Below are positions 53,978 to 64,000 of a stretch of DNA of 64,000 bases, one piece after another. Numbering within the stretch: the first letter of the stretch is position 1; the number at the start of each line of letters is the position of its first letter. The notes beneath the pieces are model-generated. The model ran no database searches. It was not told where the DNA came from and saw nothing but the letters and a program-made list of their open reading frames with translations. Origin of the DNA: Bacteroidia bacterium. GTDB taxonomy: Bacteria > Bacteroidota > Bacteroidia > Flavobacteriales > Flavobacteriaceae. The stretch lies in contig JAUIJA010000001.1 of NCBI GenBank assembly GCA_030431055.1, forward strand, positions 248,001 through 312,000, read 5' to 3'. A program made the position numbers and the translations under genes.

Positions 53978-54051
53978 CTCCCCCTCTTGGGCTCGAACCA
54001 AGGACCCTCTGATTAACAGTCAGATGCTCTAACCAACTGAGCTAAGGAGGA
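53978..54051 (-). tRNA. tRNA-Asn (anticodon GTT), copy 2
   Basis: 74 nt with anticodon loop CTGTTAA, T arm CTTGGTTCGAGCCCAAG and acceptor stem TCCTCCT/AGGGGGA plus discriminator G. CCA is not encoded. It is identical to the copy at 54090-54163, 38 bp upstream in transcription. Confidence 0.96.
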
Positions 54052-54089
54052 ATAACCTTATAGGTTAAATTCCGTTACAAAAAAGTTAG

Positions 54090-54163
54090 CTCCCCCTCTT
54101 GGGCTCGAACCAAGGACCCTCTGATTAACAGTCAGATGCTCTAACCAACTGAGCTAAGGAGGA
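54090..54163 (-). tRNA. tRNA-Asn (anticodon GTT), copy 1
   Basis: Identical 74-nt sequence to the other copy. The two form a tandem array read as one minus-strand precursor, ending at the terminator at 53938. Confidence 0.96.
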
Positions 54164-54232
54164 AGGTTGTAACCTTTTTTGCGAGTGCAAATATAGTTTG
54201 AATTTTTATTTTAGCAAACAAAAATCAAAAAT

Positions 54233-55561
54233 TTATTGGAAAAACTTATCGGCTATTAATTCATAAATATCTTTACCAAAGGTTAACGCCATTAACGTTA
54301 ATAAAATAATCATACCTGCAGTTTGCACATAACCCGCTGTTTTATCGCTCATTGTTTTCCCAGTAATCATCTCTACAACAGTAAATAAAGCATGCCCACC
54401 ATCTAAGCCAGGAATAGGCAGTAAATTCATAAACGCTAATGCGATTGAAAATAATGCTGTGAAATTCCAAATATATTCCCAATTCCAAGTATCTGGTAAA
54501 GCTCTCGCAATACCAACTGGACTTTTTACTTGTTTATATGCACCTGTCGCTGGGCGTAAAATCAATTTAAAACTTTTTACATTGTAAACCAACAATGCCC
54601 AAGATTCTTTAACTGCTGCTGGAATTGCTTCAAACAATCCCATTTTATTTTCAATTATAAAATCTTCTTTTATTCCTCTTTTAAAAACAAAACCTAACTT
54701 TCTCTCTTCATTTAATTTTGCTGGTAAATCTACTTTTTGATTATTTCTAAAAACAGTTAACAAAATGCTATCACCTTCTGCTTTTTTCAATTCTTTTGAA
54801 AGATCTTCTGAAAAAACAATCTTATTATTATTTATCGCTACAATTGAATCTCCAACCTGCAAACCTGCTTTCTTAGCTTCGTCATTTGAAACCACAGAAT
54901 CTACAACGGCACCATAAGCACGTGGTCCAATGAAATTTCTTCCTTCTTTCTCCAAAATTTCACCAATTTGCTCATCGGTTAAATTTAATTTTACTTCTGT
55001 TCCATTTCGATTAACAACAACTTCATCGCTAAACAAAATATCCATTACCATTCTGTTGAAGTTCTCCTGAAACTTTCCATCTACAGAAACGATTTTATCA
55101 CCATTTTGAAAACCTGCTTTTTCACCTACTTCGCCAAAGGCTAATCCGTTTTCTTGTAAAACTTCGGTTGCTATGTATTTCTTACCTACAGTTGTATACA
55201 TTGTTGTGTAAATAAGCCACGCCAATAAAATATTTACGATAATTCCGCCCAACATAATTATTAAACGCTGCCAAGCTGGTTTAGCACGAAACTCCCAAGG
55301 TTGTGGTTCTTCTTTCATTTGCTCCGTATCCATGCTTTCGTCTATCATTCCCGAAAGCTTCACATAACCTCCAAGTGGCAACCAACCAATTCCCCATTCG
55401 GTTTCGCCTATTTTCTTTTTAAACAAAGAAAAACCAGCATCCATAAATAGATAAAACTTTTCTACACGAACTTTAAACCATTTGGCTGTAATGTAGTGTC
55501 CGAATTCATGAAGAATTACTAATACTGATAAAATAAATATTATTTGTGCTAATTGAATCAT
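54233..55561 (-). CDS. rseP: RIP-type site-2 metalloprotease (RseP-like)
   Basis: 442 aa. The zinc motif HEFGHYITAKWF (residues ~19-23) lies in the first TM helix, and a second conserved segment, LLPIPGLDGGHALF, is in the third. Two PDZ domains (~125-190 and ~205-285) lie between. It cuts membrane-bound anti-sigma factors or remnant signal peptides inside the membrane. Four TM segments in total. Here it is not followed by dxr or other usual neighbours. Confidence 0.94.
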   Translation of the reverse strand: MIQLAQIIFILSVLVILHEFGHYITAKWFKVRVEKFYLFMDAGFSLFKKKIGETEWGIGWLPLGGYVKLSGMIDESMDTEQMKEEPQPWEFRAKPAWQRLIIMLGGIIVNILLAWLIYTTMYTTVGKKYIATEVLQENGLAFGEVGEKAGFQNGDKIVSVDGKFQENFNRMVMDILFSDEVVVNRNGTEVKLNLTDEQIGEILEKEGRNFIGPRAYGAVVDSVVSNDEAKKAGLQVGDSIVAINNNKIVFSEDLSKELKKAEGDSILLTVFRNNQKVDLPAKLNEERKLGFVFKRGIKEDFIIENKMGLFEAIPAAVKESWALLVYNVKSFKLILRPATGAYKQVKSPVGIARALPDTWNWEYIWNFTALFSIALAFMNLLPIPGLDGGHALFTVVEMITGKTMSDKTAGYVQTAGMIILLTLMALTFGKDIYELIADKFFQ

Positions 55562-55644
55562 TATAAAATTTCTTTTTACTTAACGTTTAGAAACGACAAA
55601 AGTAAGGTTTTCACCTTACTTTTTATCAATATTTTGGCTTTAGC

Positions 55645-57570
55645 CTATTTTTTTATAAAACTTTTATGAATTAAACCTTCTGAAGTTTTAATTTTTATAC
55701 TGTAAACACCTTCGCTTAGACTTATTGTCGAAATTCTATTTAAAGAACTTGTTAATACTAATTGCCCTAAATTGTTATAAATTTCAGCAACTTCTAATGT
55801 AATTGAAGAAGGTAGTTTAATTTGTAAAAAATTACTTGTTGGGTTAGGATATAAACCAACTATTTTATCTAATTCAAATGCACTATTCCCTAAAGTTGTA
55901 TTATTATTTCTAGAAATAATATGTCTATTTGGATCAAACTCTGCACTATCTACAACAAATGGAACTGATACAATAAACTCTTCTCCATCATACGTATTAT
56001 TTACTACTACATCATGAATTGTTCCACCTGAATCTCTTAGTCGAATTTCCAACGGCATTTCAAAATAACTTACTGATGGATGCGATTGTGTTTGATTTAC
56101 TATAATTTTCGCTTGACCTGCTCCCCAATTTCCAACAGTTATATCATAAGAAGGATATCCTTGGTTGTAGATCCAATCGTTGAAAAACTCATTCAAACCT
56201 GCTCCATGAACAGCCTCAACATGCGATTGAAAATCGCTTGTAATAGCATAAGCAAAAGATAAGTTAGGATCATTTAAATAATTTTGTAAAGCTTGATAAA
56301 AATTCGCATCACCCATTACCCAACGCAACATATGAGTTACCATCGAACCTTTGTTATACGATAATCTTCCGCTAAAAATTCTATTTACATTTAAAGCTTC
56401 AGAGTCTGTTAAATATAACGCCCCACCAGGTTGAGAAGTAATATTATTAATTTTAGAATTTTTCCAACCAACAAAACTTGCTGCACCATCTAATTCTTCA
56501 ACTACAATGCCTGCTGTATATTCTGTTAAACCTTCATTTAACCAAATATCTTTCCAAGTACCGCAAGTAACTCTATTTCCAAACCATTGATGTCCCAACT
56601 CATGAGCAATTAAACTTCTTTGCCAGCTCCCCATTGATGACATCGTTGCATGCTCCATGCCTCCTGGCCAACCAAATTGAACATGTCCATATTGTTCATT
56701 GCGATAAGGATAAGGTCCAAACTTGTCTTCAAAGACATTCATGATTGGTACAGTTTGATCTATTGCAGATTGTACTGAAGAATTATTACTTTCAGGATAC
56801 AAATAGTTGTTTATTGGAAAAAAAGGACTTTGAACAGTTCCCAAACCTGCTTGAATATTATACGTTACATAATTTGTAACGTTCAAACTGATTAAATAAG
56901 CTGGTATAGGATAATTATGTTGAAAATGTCTTGTTACCATTCCAGTATTTGTTGTTTCACTTTGTAACAAACCATTTGAAACACCTATATAACCTGTTGG
57001 GCAAGTAATATAGACATCAATATTGTCGATTTTATCATTTAAATCTTGTTTACAAGGCCACCAATCTCTAGCACCAAAAGGCTCAGAAAGTGTAAAAATT
57101 ATTGGTGTTCCACTATGTGTTGTTCGAGTAAAAGCAGCTTCATCATTATCAGGCGCTCCAGAATAATTTATTGTAATAGTAACCGAACTTCCATTAGTAA
57201 TTGTTGAAGGAAAGTTAATTTCTAATTCTTCCGAAGCATATTGTGTAAACGTTAACGAAGTAGCTCCCATAGTTACAGAATTCACTGTTAAAACATCTGT
57301 TAAATCAAAGAAAACAGAATTCATGTCTTCAAGAGCTGTAAAAGTTGTGGTAACTTCTCCTTCAATATTATAAACTGCTGGATCTACTGTAAATCGCAAC
57401 TCATGATACGTAATATCATAGTTTTGTGTATTCGGATTTACTTGCACGTTTTGCATTGAAGAAGCTGCTTTCATTTCAGCTTCAACCATTCTTTCAAACT
57501 CTCCGTTTTCTGACTGAGAAAAAGAACAAAAAGTTATTAAAATTAATAGGCTTGTGTATAGTTTTTTCAT
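55645..57570 (-). CDS. Secreted M1-family aminopeptidase with T9SS sorting domain
   Basis: 641 aa. A signal peptide (~1-20, ending CSFSQS) is followed by the M1 N-terminal beta domain and the thermolysin-like catalytic domain: substrate-binding GGMEHATMSS and zinc motif HELGHQWFGN-x18-E in WLNEGLTEY. The end is a type A T9SS sorting domain (VGLYPNPTSNFLQIKLPSS ... SVYSIKIKTSEGLIHKSFIKK). It is probably secreted or surface-bound and releases N-terminal residues from peptides, complementing the M43 protease at 29785. Confidence 0.93.
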   Translation of the reverse strand: MKKLYTSLLILITFCSFSQSENGEFERMVEAEMKAASSMQNVQVNPNTQNYDITYHELRFTVDPAVYNIEGEVTTTFTALEDMNSVFFDLTDVLTVNSVTMGATSLTFTQYASEELEINFPSTITNGSSVTITINYSGAPDNDEAAFTRTTHSGTPIIFTLSEPFGARDWWPCKQDLNDKIDNIDVYITCPTGYIGVSNGLLQSETTNTGMVTRHFQHNYPIPAYLISLNVTNYVTYNIQAGLGTVQSPFFPINNYLYPESNNSSVQSAIDQTVPIMNVFEDKFGPYPYRNEQYGHVQFGWPGGMEHATMSSMGSWQRSLIAHELGHQWFGNRVTCGTWKDIWLNEGLTEYTAGIVVEELDGAASFVGWKNSKINNITSQPGGALYLTDSEALNVNRIFSGRLSYNKGSMVTHMLRWVMGDANFYQALQNYLNDPNLSFAYAITSDFQSHVEAVHGAGLNEFFNDWIYNQGYPSYDITVGNWGAGQAKIIVNQTQSHPSVSYFEMPLEIRLRDSGGTIHDVVVNNTYDGEEFIVSVPFVVDSAEFDPNRHIISRNNNTTLGNSAFELDKIVGLYPNPTSNFLQIKLPSSITLEVAEIYNNLGQLVLTSSLNRISTISLSEGVYSIKIKTSEGLIHKSFIKK

Positions 57571-57686
57571 TTTTTGGGGCTAAAAATTTAGCTAATGTAA
57601 CAATATTCAATCTTTTATAAAAATTTCAAATTTAATTATATAGGAATTTTACATTTTTAGATTAGTGTTCTACCATTGTTTTTTGT

Positions 57687-57694
57687 TAAATTTG
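57687..57694 (+). promoter_or_regulatory. -7 box for serS
   Basis: TAAATTTG, an exact consensus match followed by GC, 18 nt before the ATG at 57713. Confidence 0.55.
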
Positions 57695-57712
57695 CGACTT
57701 AAATTTTTAATC

Positions 57713-58984
57713 ATGTTACAGGTAGCTTACATTAGAGAAAACAAAGAAGAAGTTATCAACGGGTTAGCAAAACGTAATTTTGACGCTAGCGAGTTGGTAA
57801 ACTTAGTAATCGAGTTAGACGAGAAAAGAAGATCAACTCAGGTTGAATTAGACAACACTCTTGCTGAATCGAATAAGCTATCTAAAGAAATTGGTTTGTT
57901 AATGCGAAACGGCGAAAAAGAGAAAGCCGAAGAAGTAAAAGCGCAAACTGCTAGTTTAAAAGAAAAAAGTAAAGAACTTACTGATGTTTTAAACGAAGTT
58001 TCTGATTCTTTACAAGAAGAATTATATAAAATTCCTAATGTTCCTAACACCATCGTTCCAGCTGGAAAAGATGAAAACGACAACGAAACTGTTTTTGAAG
58101 AAGGAGAAATTCCAGCATTACACGATGATGCTTTACCGCATTGGGAATTAGCGAAAAAATACGATATTATTGATTTCGATTTAGGTGCAAAAATTACAGG
58201 TGCTGGCTTTCCTGTTTATAAAGGAAAAGGTGCTCGTTTGCAACGTGCCTTAATCAATTACTTTTTAGATAAAAACACAGCTGCAGGATATCAAGAAACT
58301 CAAGTTCCTCATTTGGTTAATGAAGCTTCTGGGTATGGAACAGGACAATTACCAGATAAAGAAGGGCAAATGTATCATGTTACCGGAGATAATTTATACT
58401 TAATCCCTACAGCGGAAGTTCCAGTAACCAATATTTATCGTGATGTTTTAGTGAACGAAAGCGATTTACCAATTCTTGTAACAGGTTATACACCTTGTTT
58501 CCGTAGAGAAGCAGGTTCGTATGGCGCGCACGTTCGTGGTTTAAATCGTTTACACCAATTTGACAAAGTTGAAATCGTTCGCGTTGAACATCCTGAAAAG
58601 TCATACGCAGCTTTAGACGGAATGGTAGAACACGTTAAAAATATTTTGAAGGAATTAAAACTTCCTTACAGAATTTTAAAGCTTTGTGGTGGCGACATGG
58701 GATTCACTTCAGCATTAACATATGATTTTGAAGTATTTTCAACTGCCCAAGATCGTTGGTTAGAAATTTCATCAGTATCAAACTTTGAAACTTTTCAAGC
58801 AAACCGATTAAAACTTCGTTTTAAAGATAAAGAAGGAAAAAATCAGTTGGCTCATACTTTAAACGGAAGTTCGTTAGCATTGCCAAGAGTTTTAGCTGGA
58901 ATTTTAGAAAATTATCAAACACCAGAAGGAATTGTAATTCCAGAAGTATTACGACCATACACAGGATTCGATATAATCAACTAA
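57713..58984 (+). CDS. serS: Serine--tRNA ligase
   Basis: 423 aa from MLQVAYIRENKEEV; a start at 57665 would add 16 residues and overlap the promoter. The N-terminal coiled-coil arm (~28-105) that holds the tRNA-Ser variable arm is followed by the class II core, with motif 2 FRREAGSYGAHVRGLNRLHQFDK and motif 3 LNGSSLALPRVLAGILENYQ. Stand-alone gene with its own promoter. Confidence 0.97.
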   Translation: MLQVAYIRENKEEVINGLAKRNFDASELVNLVIELDEKRRSTQVELDNTLAESNKLSKEIGLLMRNGEKEKAEEVKAQTASLKEKSKELTDVLNEVSDSLQEELYKIPNVPNTIVPAGKDENDNETVFEEGEIPALHDDALPHWELAKKYDIIDFDLGAKITGAGFPVYKGKGARLQRALINYFLDKNTAAGYQETQVPHLVNEASGYGTGQLPDKEGQMYHVTGDNLYLIPTAEVPVTNIYRDVLVNESDLPILVTGYTPCFRREAGSYGAHVRGLNRLHQFDKVEIVRVEHPEKSYAALDGMVEHVKNILKELKLPYRILKLCGGDMGFTSALTYDFEVFSTAQDRWLEISSVSNFETFQANRLKLRFKDKEGKNQLAHTLNGSSLALPRVLAGILENYQTPEGIVIPEVLRPYTGFDIIN

Positions 58985-59051
58985 TCGTTAATCTTATTCT
59001 AATCATGCACTATTTTAACGCAAATGTGTTAACTTAGTGCATTATTGTTTT

Positions 59052-60830
59052 ATGCGAAAACTATTCTTCATATTCCTATTTATTTTTCAAAACGCTTTGT
59101 TTGCACAAAACGAACAATTGGCATTAGATTATGTTGAAACTGGAGAATATGAAAAAGCAATTACGCTTTTAGAAGCTATTATTGAAAAACAACCTACAAA
59201 TTATTATTATTTCGAAAAGCTTTTAACCTGTTATCAACAAACCGAACAATTTGATAAAGCTTTAGCTTTAGTTCAACAGAGAATAAAAAGATACAAACAA
59301 CCGCAATTACTTATTGAAGAAGGTTATATCTATCAATTACAAGGCGAGAACAAAAAAGCAGAAGAAAAATATCAAGAAGCGCTTACCAAAATTTACGATA
59401 ATCCAAATTACGCTTACAATTTAGGTGCAACTTTTCAGAATAAAACATTGTTAAGTTGGGCTTTACAAGCCTACGAATTAGGTCAAAAAGAAAACCCTAA
59501 TCTTAAATTTGATTATCAAATTGCTTTAATTGAAGGACAAATGGGAAATTTGGAAGGCATGACCAATAAATTATTGGATTATGCTTATTCGAATCAAAAT
59601 AACACGCCAAATGTACAAAATTATTTTTCTCGATTCTTAAACGAAAATACTTCTGGAACTTTTCATAACGTATTGAAAAAAGCATTGTTAATTCGCACGC
59701 AAAAAACACCAGATGTTTATTGGAACGAATTTTTAAGTTGGTTTTATGTTCAACAAAAAGAATTTAATAAAGCTTTCATCCAAGAAAAAGCGGTTTTTAA
59801 ACGAAATCCTGAAACATTAAACAATATTATTGCTTTAGGACAAATGTCAATAGATGACAACCAAAAAGAAACAGCGCAATCAATTTTTAGTTTCGTTTTA
59901 GAAAACACACAAGATATTGGTTTACAAATAAGAGCCAATGAATATTTGATGCGAATTAAAATTGAAGTAAGCGAAAAATCTGATTATCCAAAACTTAAAG
60001 AAGAACTCAGTCTTTTACTGAAGAAATTCGGAATTTCACCTTATTCATTAAACTTACAGTTATTGACTGCCAATTTTGAATGTTTTTACCTGAATAATCC
60101 AAACGAAGCTTCACAATTATTAAATAAATCCTTAGAATTACCTTTAAACCCAAGACAAATTGCTTCTGTAAAACTAGAACTTGCCGATATTTTATTGTAC
60201 AACGAAAAATTCAATCAAGCTATTTTATATTATGCGCAAGTAGAAGACAATATGAAAAATGATGAAATGGCGCACGAAGCAAGTATGAAAATGGCGAAAG
60301 CTAATTACTTTAAAAACGATTTCGATTGGGCATTACAACAAGTAAAAGTTTTAAAACAATCGTCAAGTTTGTTAATTGCTAATGATGCTTTAGAATTGTT
60401 TTTATTAATTCAAGATAATTCGGTTGAAGACAGTTTGCGAAAAGCGTTAACAGCCTTTTCAAAAGCCGATTTAAAATTATATCAAAAGAAAAAAAATGAT
60501 GCTTTACAAGATTTTAAACAAATTTTAACCGATTACAAAGACGATCCAATTGCTGATGAAACGCTTTTAAAAATTGGAAAAATCCAACAAGATTTAAAAC
60601 AATACAACGAAGCAATTACAAGTTTTAATGAAATTATCGAAAAACATACTGATGGCGTTTTTGTAGATGAAGCTTTATATTTTTCAGCCGAAATTTACAG
60701 ACGCTTTCTCGATAATCCTGAAAAGGCAAAAGCATTATATGAAAAGATAATTTTTAATCATCAAGATAGTATTTACTTTACCGAATCCCAACGTCAATAT
60801 AGACTTTTAAGAGGTGATACAAACATTTAG
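59052..60830 (+). CDS. Exported tetratricopeptide repeat protein
   Basis: 592 aa from MRKLFFIFLFIFQNALFAQ; an upstream Met at 59037 adds five residues. A signal peptide (1-19) is followed by TPR helices throughout: YVETGEYEKAITLLEAII, CYQQTEQFDKALALVQQRI, GYIYQLQGENKKAEEKYQEALTKI near the start, and QDLKQYNEAITSFNEIIEK with FLDNPEKAKALYEKIIF near the end. It is probably periplasmic and scaffolds protein contacts. No enzymatic domain seen. It precedes DUF4286, rsmA and mgtE in a conserved flavobacterial order. Confidence 0.85.
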   Translation: MRKLFFIFLFIFQNALFAQNEQLALDYVETGEYEKAITLLEAIIEKQPTNYYYFEKLLTCYQQTEQFDKALALVQQRIKRYKQPQLLIEEGYIYQLQGENKKAEEKYQEALTKIYDNPNYAYNLGATFQNKTLLSWALQAYELGQKENPNLKFDYQIALIEGQMGNLEGMTNKLLDYAYSNQNNTPNVQNYFSRFLNENTSGTFHNVLKKALLIRTQKTPDVYWNEFLSWFYVQQKEFNKAFIQEKAVFKRNPETLNNIIALGQMSIDDNQKETAQSIFSFVLENTQDIGLQIRANEYLMRIKIEVSEKSDYPKLKEELSLLLKKFGISPYSLNLQLLTANFECFYLNNPNEASQLLNKSLELPLNPRQIASVKLELADILLYNEKFNQAILYYAQVEDNMKNDEMAHEASMKMAKANYFKNDFDWALQQVKVLKQSSSLLIANDALELFLLIQDNSVEDSLRKALTAFSKADLKLYQKKKNDALQDFKQILTDYKDDPIADETLLKIGKIQQDLKQYNEAITSFNEIIEKHTDGVFVDEALYFSAEIYRRFLDNPEKAKALYEKIIFNHQDSIYFTESQRQYRLLRGDTNI

Positions 60831-60873
60831 GATATAAATTTCGAATAAACAAATAAACGAATAACGAACAAAC

Positions 60874-61200
60874 ATGATTATATACAACGTTACCATAAAT
60901 ATAGACGAAACCATTCACGATAAGTGGATAGATTGGATGCGCAATAAACACATTAACGATGTTTTAGCAACAGGTTTATTTTTAAGTGCAAAATTAGTGA
61001 AAGTTTTAGTCGATGAAGAAATGGGTGGAATTACGTATTCGGTTCAATATTTAGCACCTAATAGAGAAAACTTGGAAACATATTACGAACATCACGCACC
61101 AAGGTTACGCCAAGAAGGATTAGAATTATTTGCCAATAAAATGTTGGCTTTTAGAACCGAATTGGAAGTCATGAACGAATTTTTCCACGAAAGCAACTAA
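60874..61200 (+). CDS. DUF4286 family protein
   Basis: 108 aa, a small soluble ferredoxin-like alpha/beta protein found in Bacteroidota, starting [22 protein letters not shown] and carrying [25 protein letters not shown]. Its function is unknown. It lies 1 bp before rsmA, so the two are surely co-transcribed; a role related to ribosome maturation is possible but not shown. Confidence 0.85.
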   Translation: MIIYNVTINIDETIHDKWIDWMRNKHINDVLATGLFLSAKLVKVLVDEEMGGITYSVQYLAPNRENLETYYEHHAPRLRQEGLELFANKMLAFRTELEVMNEFFHESN

Positions 61201-61201
61201 G

Positions 61202-61987
61202 ATGAGTGTTAAAGCCAAAAAACATTTAGGACAGCATTTTCTAACCGATGAAAATATTGCTAAAAAAATAGCCGATAGTTTAACGCTAAACGGTTATAAA
61301 AAAATATTGGAAATTGGTCCAGGAATGGGCGTTTTAACCAAATATTTACTAGAAAAACCAATTGAAACTTTCGTAATTGAAATCGATACCGAATCGGTGG
61401 AATATTTAGAAGCACAATACTTAAATCTTCGTGGCAACATCATTTCAAAAGACTTCTTAAAATACAACCTAAACGAAGTCTTTAACGACGAACCTTTTGC
61501 CATCATCGGAAATTTTCCGTACAATATTTCTTCGCAAATTGTTTTTAAAACACTGGAAATGCGTGACCAAATTCCTGAATTTTCTGGAATGTTTCAAAAA
61601 GAAGTAGCCGAACGTATTTGTGAAAAAGAAGGAAGCAAAACCTACGGAATTCTTTCGGTTTTAACACAAGCTTTCTATGATGCCGAGTATTTATTCACTG
61701 TTCACGAGAATGTTTTTAATCCGCCACCAAAAGTAAAATCGGGAGTTTTACGTTTAATTCGCAAAGAAAATTATGAATTACCATGTAGTGAGAAACTTTT
61801 CTTTTCAGTTGTAAAACAAGCATTTAATCAACGTAGAAAAACATTACGAAATAGTTTAAAAAGCCTTATTCATTCTGATAATTTAAAAGAAGATACTATC
61901 TTTGGCCGTCGACCAGAACAACTTTCGGTTGAAGAATTTATCGAATTAACGCAAAAAATAGAAGCCGATGGAATTCAAAATCAGTAG
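61202..61987 (+). CDS. rsmA: 16S rRNA dimethyladenosine transferase
   Basis: 261 aa (KsgA). It dimethylates two adjacent adenines in helix 45 of 16S rRNA. SAM motif I is [15 protein letters not shown] and motif IV is [12 protein letters not shown]; the C-terminal helical domain has [16 protein letters not shown]. The start [14 protein letters not shown] is typical. Its last 20 bp overlap the start of mgtE. Confidence 0.97.
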   Translation: MSVKAKKHLGQHFLTDENIAKKIADSLTLNGYKKILEIGPGMGVLTKYLLEKPIETFVIEIDTESVEYLEAQYLNLRGNIISKDFLKYNLNEVFNDEPFAIIGNFPYNISSQIVFKTLEMRDQIPEFSGMFQKEVAERICEKEGSKTYGILSVLTQAFYDAEYLFTVHENVFNPPPKVKSGVLRLIRKENYELPCSEKLFFSVVKQAFNQRRKTLRNSLKSLIHSDNLKEDTIFGRRPEQLSVEEFIELTQKIEADGIQNQ

Positions 61988-63320
61988 AGAGCTTATCCAT
62001 GAACTTGAAGAATTAATTCAAGAAAACAAGGAGCAAGAAGTTTTAGACTTGCTTCAGGATATGCATTATGCTGATGTTGCCGAAATAATGGAAGAATTAA
62101 GTAACGATGAAGCTATTTATATTTTCAACGTACTTGATTCTGAAAAAACGGCTGATATTCTTTTAGAGCTAGACGAAGAAGTTCGTGTAAAAATACTTAA
62201 AAGTTTAACAGCAAAAGAAATTGCAGGCGAACTTGACGAATTAGACACCGATGATGCTGCCGATATTATTGCCGAACTTCCACAAAGTAAAAAGGAAGAA
62301 GTAATTTCTGAGCTTGAAGATGTTGAACACGCAAAAGACATTGTTGACTTATTACGCTACGAAGAAGGTTCTGCAGGTAGTTTAATGGCGAAAGAACTTG
62401 TGAAAGTTAATGAAAATTGGAACGTACTTACTTGTGTAAAAGAAATGCGTTCGCAAGCCGAAAATGTTACCCGTGTACATTCTATTTATGTAATTGATGA
62501 TGAAAACAGATTAAAAGGCCGACTTTCATTAAAAGATTTATTAACTACTTCTACTAAAACACCAATTAGTGATGTTTATATTCCAAAAGTTGACTATGTA
62601 AAAGTTGACACAAAAGATGTAGAAGTTGCTCGAATTATGCAAAAATATGACTTGGAAGCAATTCCAGTAGTAGATGAATTAGGGCGATTAGTTGGTCGTA
62701 TTACCATTGATGATATTGTCGATGTAATTAAAGAAGAAGCTGATAAAGATTATCAGTTAGCTGCTGGTATTTCGCAAGACGTTGAAGCTGATGATAGTAT
62801 TTTAGCATTAACCAAAGCACGTTTACCTTGGTTGGTTTTAGCTTTATTAGGTGGATTTGTTTCCGTTAGAGTTTTAGGTTTTTACGAGCCAGCTATGGAA
62901 TTACATCCAGAGTTATTTTTCTTTACGCCACTTATTGCCGCAATGGCAGGAAATGTTGGAGTTCAATCATCTGCGATTATCGTACAAGGTTTAGCAAACA
63001 ATACACTTTCTGGTTCTTTGTTTAACCGACTGGTTAAAGAACTTTCGTTGAGTTTACTAAACGGACTTCTTTTAGCGTTTATTCTAATTTTAGGAAGTCA
63101 TTTTATTTTAGATATCGATTATAATACTGGAATTACAGTTTCTTTAGCATTACTTTCTGTAATTATAACCGCATCATTAATTGGAACTTTTATTCCTATC
63201 GTTTTAGACAAATACGGAATTGATCCTGCCTTAGCAACCGGACCTTTTATTACCACAAGTAACGATATCACTGGAATTATCATTTTCTTTTCTATTGCAA
63301 AAGCAATTTTAGGGTTTTAA
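61968..63320 (+). CDS. mgtE: Magnesium transporter MgtE
   Basis: 450 aa. An acidic N domain (~1-130, rich in Glu/Asp), two CBS domains (~135-255; [22 protein letters not shown] and [23 protein letters not shown]), a plug helix, and five TM helices (~280-448) with the pore segment [23 protein letters not shown]. Mg2+ bound to the N and CBS domains closes the channel. The ATG at 61968 lies inside the end of rsmA, so translation is coupled. Confidence 0.95.
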   Translation: MEFKISRELIHELEELIQENKEQEVLDLLQDMHYADVAEIMEELSNDEAIYIFNVLDSEKTADILLELDEEVRVKILKSLTAKEIAGELDELDTDDAADIIAELPQSKKEEVISELEDVEHAKDIVDLLRYEEGSAGSLMAKELVKVNENWNVLTCVKEMRSQAENVTRVHSIYVIDDENRLKGRLSLKDLLTTSTKTPISDVYIPKVDYVKVDTKDVEVARIMQKYDLEAIPVVDELGRLVGRITIDDIVDVIKEEADKDYQLAAGISQDVEADDSILALTKARLPWLVLALLGGFVSVRVLGFYEPAMELHPELFFFTPLIAAMAGNVGVQSSAIIVQGLANNTLSGSLFNRLVKELSLSLLNGLLLAFILILGSHFILDIDYNTGITVSLALLSVIITASLIGTFIPIVLDKYGIDPALATGPFITTSNDITGIIIFFSIAKAILGF

Positions 63321-63352
63321 TTAGATTTTTTCCTAAACTTATATGCATTTCG

Positions 63353-63360
63353 TAAATTTG
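63353..63360 (+). promoter_or_regulatory. -7 box for the aldo/keto reductase gene
   Basis: TAAATTTG, an exact consensus match, 19 nt before the ATG at 63380. Confidence 0.5.
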
Positions 63361-63379
63361 AAACTTCAAAATTTACACC

Positions 63380-64000
63380 ATGCAATACACATTTTTACCT
63401 AATACAGATTTAAAAGTTAGTAACGTTTGTCTTGGTACAATGACTTTTGGCGAACAAAACACTGAAAACGACGCTCACAATCAATTAGATTATGCTATAG
63501 AAAGAGGCATTAATTTTATCGATACTGCTGAAATGTATCCTATAGCAGCACGTGAAGCAACATTAGGAAGCACTGAACGTTACATTGGTAGTTGGTTAAA
63601 AAAGTCTGGAAAAAGAGATGATTTAGTTATTGCAACTAAAATTGCTGGACCAAACCGCGGTATGGAATACATTAGAAAACCGTTAAATTTTTCAAAGAAA
63701 AGTATTCACGAAGCCGTTGAAAAAAGCTTACAAAATCTTCAAACTGATTATATCGACTTGTACCAAATGCACTGGCCAGAACGTATTATGAATATGTTTC
63801 AGAAACGTGGTGTTCAGGAGTTAGATACAAAATGGCAAGATAATATTGCTGATGTTTTACATGTTTTTGATTCATTAATTAAAGAAGGAAAGATCAAACA
63901 CATCGGTGTTTCGAACGAGAATCCTTGGGGTGTGATAAAATTTTTAATGGAAAGCGAAAAACATGGCTTACCAAGAATAGCTACTATTCAAAATCCGTAT
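63380..64000 (+). CDS. Tas-like aldo/keto reductase, 3'-truncated by the window edge
   Basis: 207 codons are visible and the gene runs off the right edge. The N-terminus MQYTFLPNTDLKVSNVCLGT, then MTFGEQNTENDAHNQLDYA and GINFIDTAEMYP, closely follows the Tas branch of the family (E. coli Tas has MTFGEQNSEADAHAQLDYA, from memory). Asp and Tyr of the catalytic tetrad are in IDTAEMYP, Lys in IATKI and His in YQMHWPE. These enzymes use NADPH to reduce carbonyls; the physiological substrate is not known. Confidence 0.93.
   Translation, partial: MQYTFLPNTDLKVSNVCLGTMTFGEQNTENDAHNQLDYAIERGINFIDTAEMYPIAAREATLGSTERYIGSWLKKSGKRDDLVIATKIAGPNRGMEYIRKPLNFSKKSIHEAVEKSLQNLQTDYIDLYQMHWPERIMNMFQKRGVQELDTKWQDNIADVLHVFDSLIKEGKIKHIGVSNENPWGVIKFLMESEKHGLPRIATIQNPY

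Noticed and set aside
53978..54163. Second integration site formed by the duplicated tRNA-Asn
   Set aside because: Both copies are complete and only 38 bp apart with no cargo between them, so this is a plain tandem duplication.

Overview
The window is AT-rich and carries protein families, gene orders and signals typical of the family Flavobacteriaceae (Bacteroidota), probably Flavobacterium or a close relative. The evidence is the TAnnTTTG-type -7 promoter boxes, type IX secretion (T9SS) C-terminal sorting domains, a PID-CTERM peptide, a cytochrome-b type SdhC with SdhA and SdhB, and Bacteroidota-specific families (DUF3871, DUF4286, ArmDB tyrosine integrase). The species cannot be told from this window.

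Positions 1-6742 are core chromosome. After the 3' end of a gene for an HExxH protein come the minus-strand fatty-acid genes fabH-accB-accC, the yceD-rpmF pair, pdxA, the divergent ribE and a small PID-CTERM peptide.

Positions 6773-24731 are an integrated element of 17,959 bp. It lies in a CAU-anticodon tRNA gene (probably tRNA-Ile2) and is bounded by a perfect 47-bp direct repeat of the tRNA 5' half. The left copy completes a full tRNA gene. The right copy is a stranded 5' half that still has its own promoter. From the right end the element holds a conserved accessory protein, an excisionase-like HTH protein translationally coupled to a phage/plasmid-type replication protein, a tyrosine integrase, a Sak4-like ATPase overlapping a DUF3871 protein, and a type I restriction-modification locus (half-hsdS, hsdM, hsdS, a DUF3800 gene, a possible BECR-fold nuclease gene, hsdR, YgjP-like metallopeptidase). 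Further left lie a 140-aa protein, a RadC-type JAB protein and a 133-aa protein. At the left end a small XRE regulator stands divergently from three consecutive unknown four-TM proteins across a perfect 17-bp inverted repeat. That cluster and the two-gene insertion before hsdR are the best candidates for something undescribed.

Positions 24779-64000 are core chromosome again: mce, rbfA, a LolC/E-type permease, tRNA-Leu(CAA), prs, rplY, pth, a secreted M43 protease, ribF, an HTTM/VKGC-like membrane protein, an M20 dipeptidase, a giant T9SS cargo gene split by one in-frame TGA, recX, thiL, glyS, comF, a lipoprotein, an omega-amidase, sdhBAC, pepP, two tandem tRNA-Asn, rseP, a secreted M1 aminopeptidase, serS, a TPR protein, a DUF4286 gene, rsmA, mgtE and a 3'-truncated Tas-like aldo/keto reductase. 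Three core genes (rbfA, pth, glyS) start exactly 4 nt after a -7 box, which suggests leaderless or near-leaderless mRNAs.
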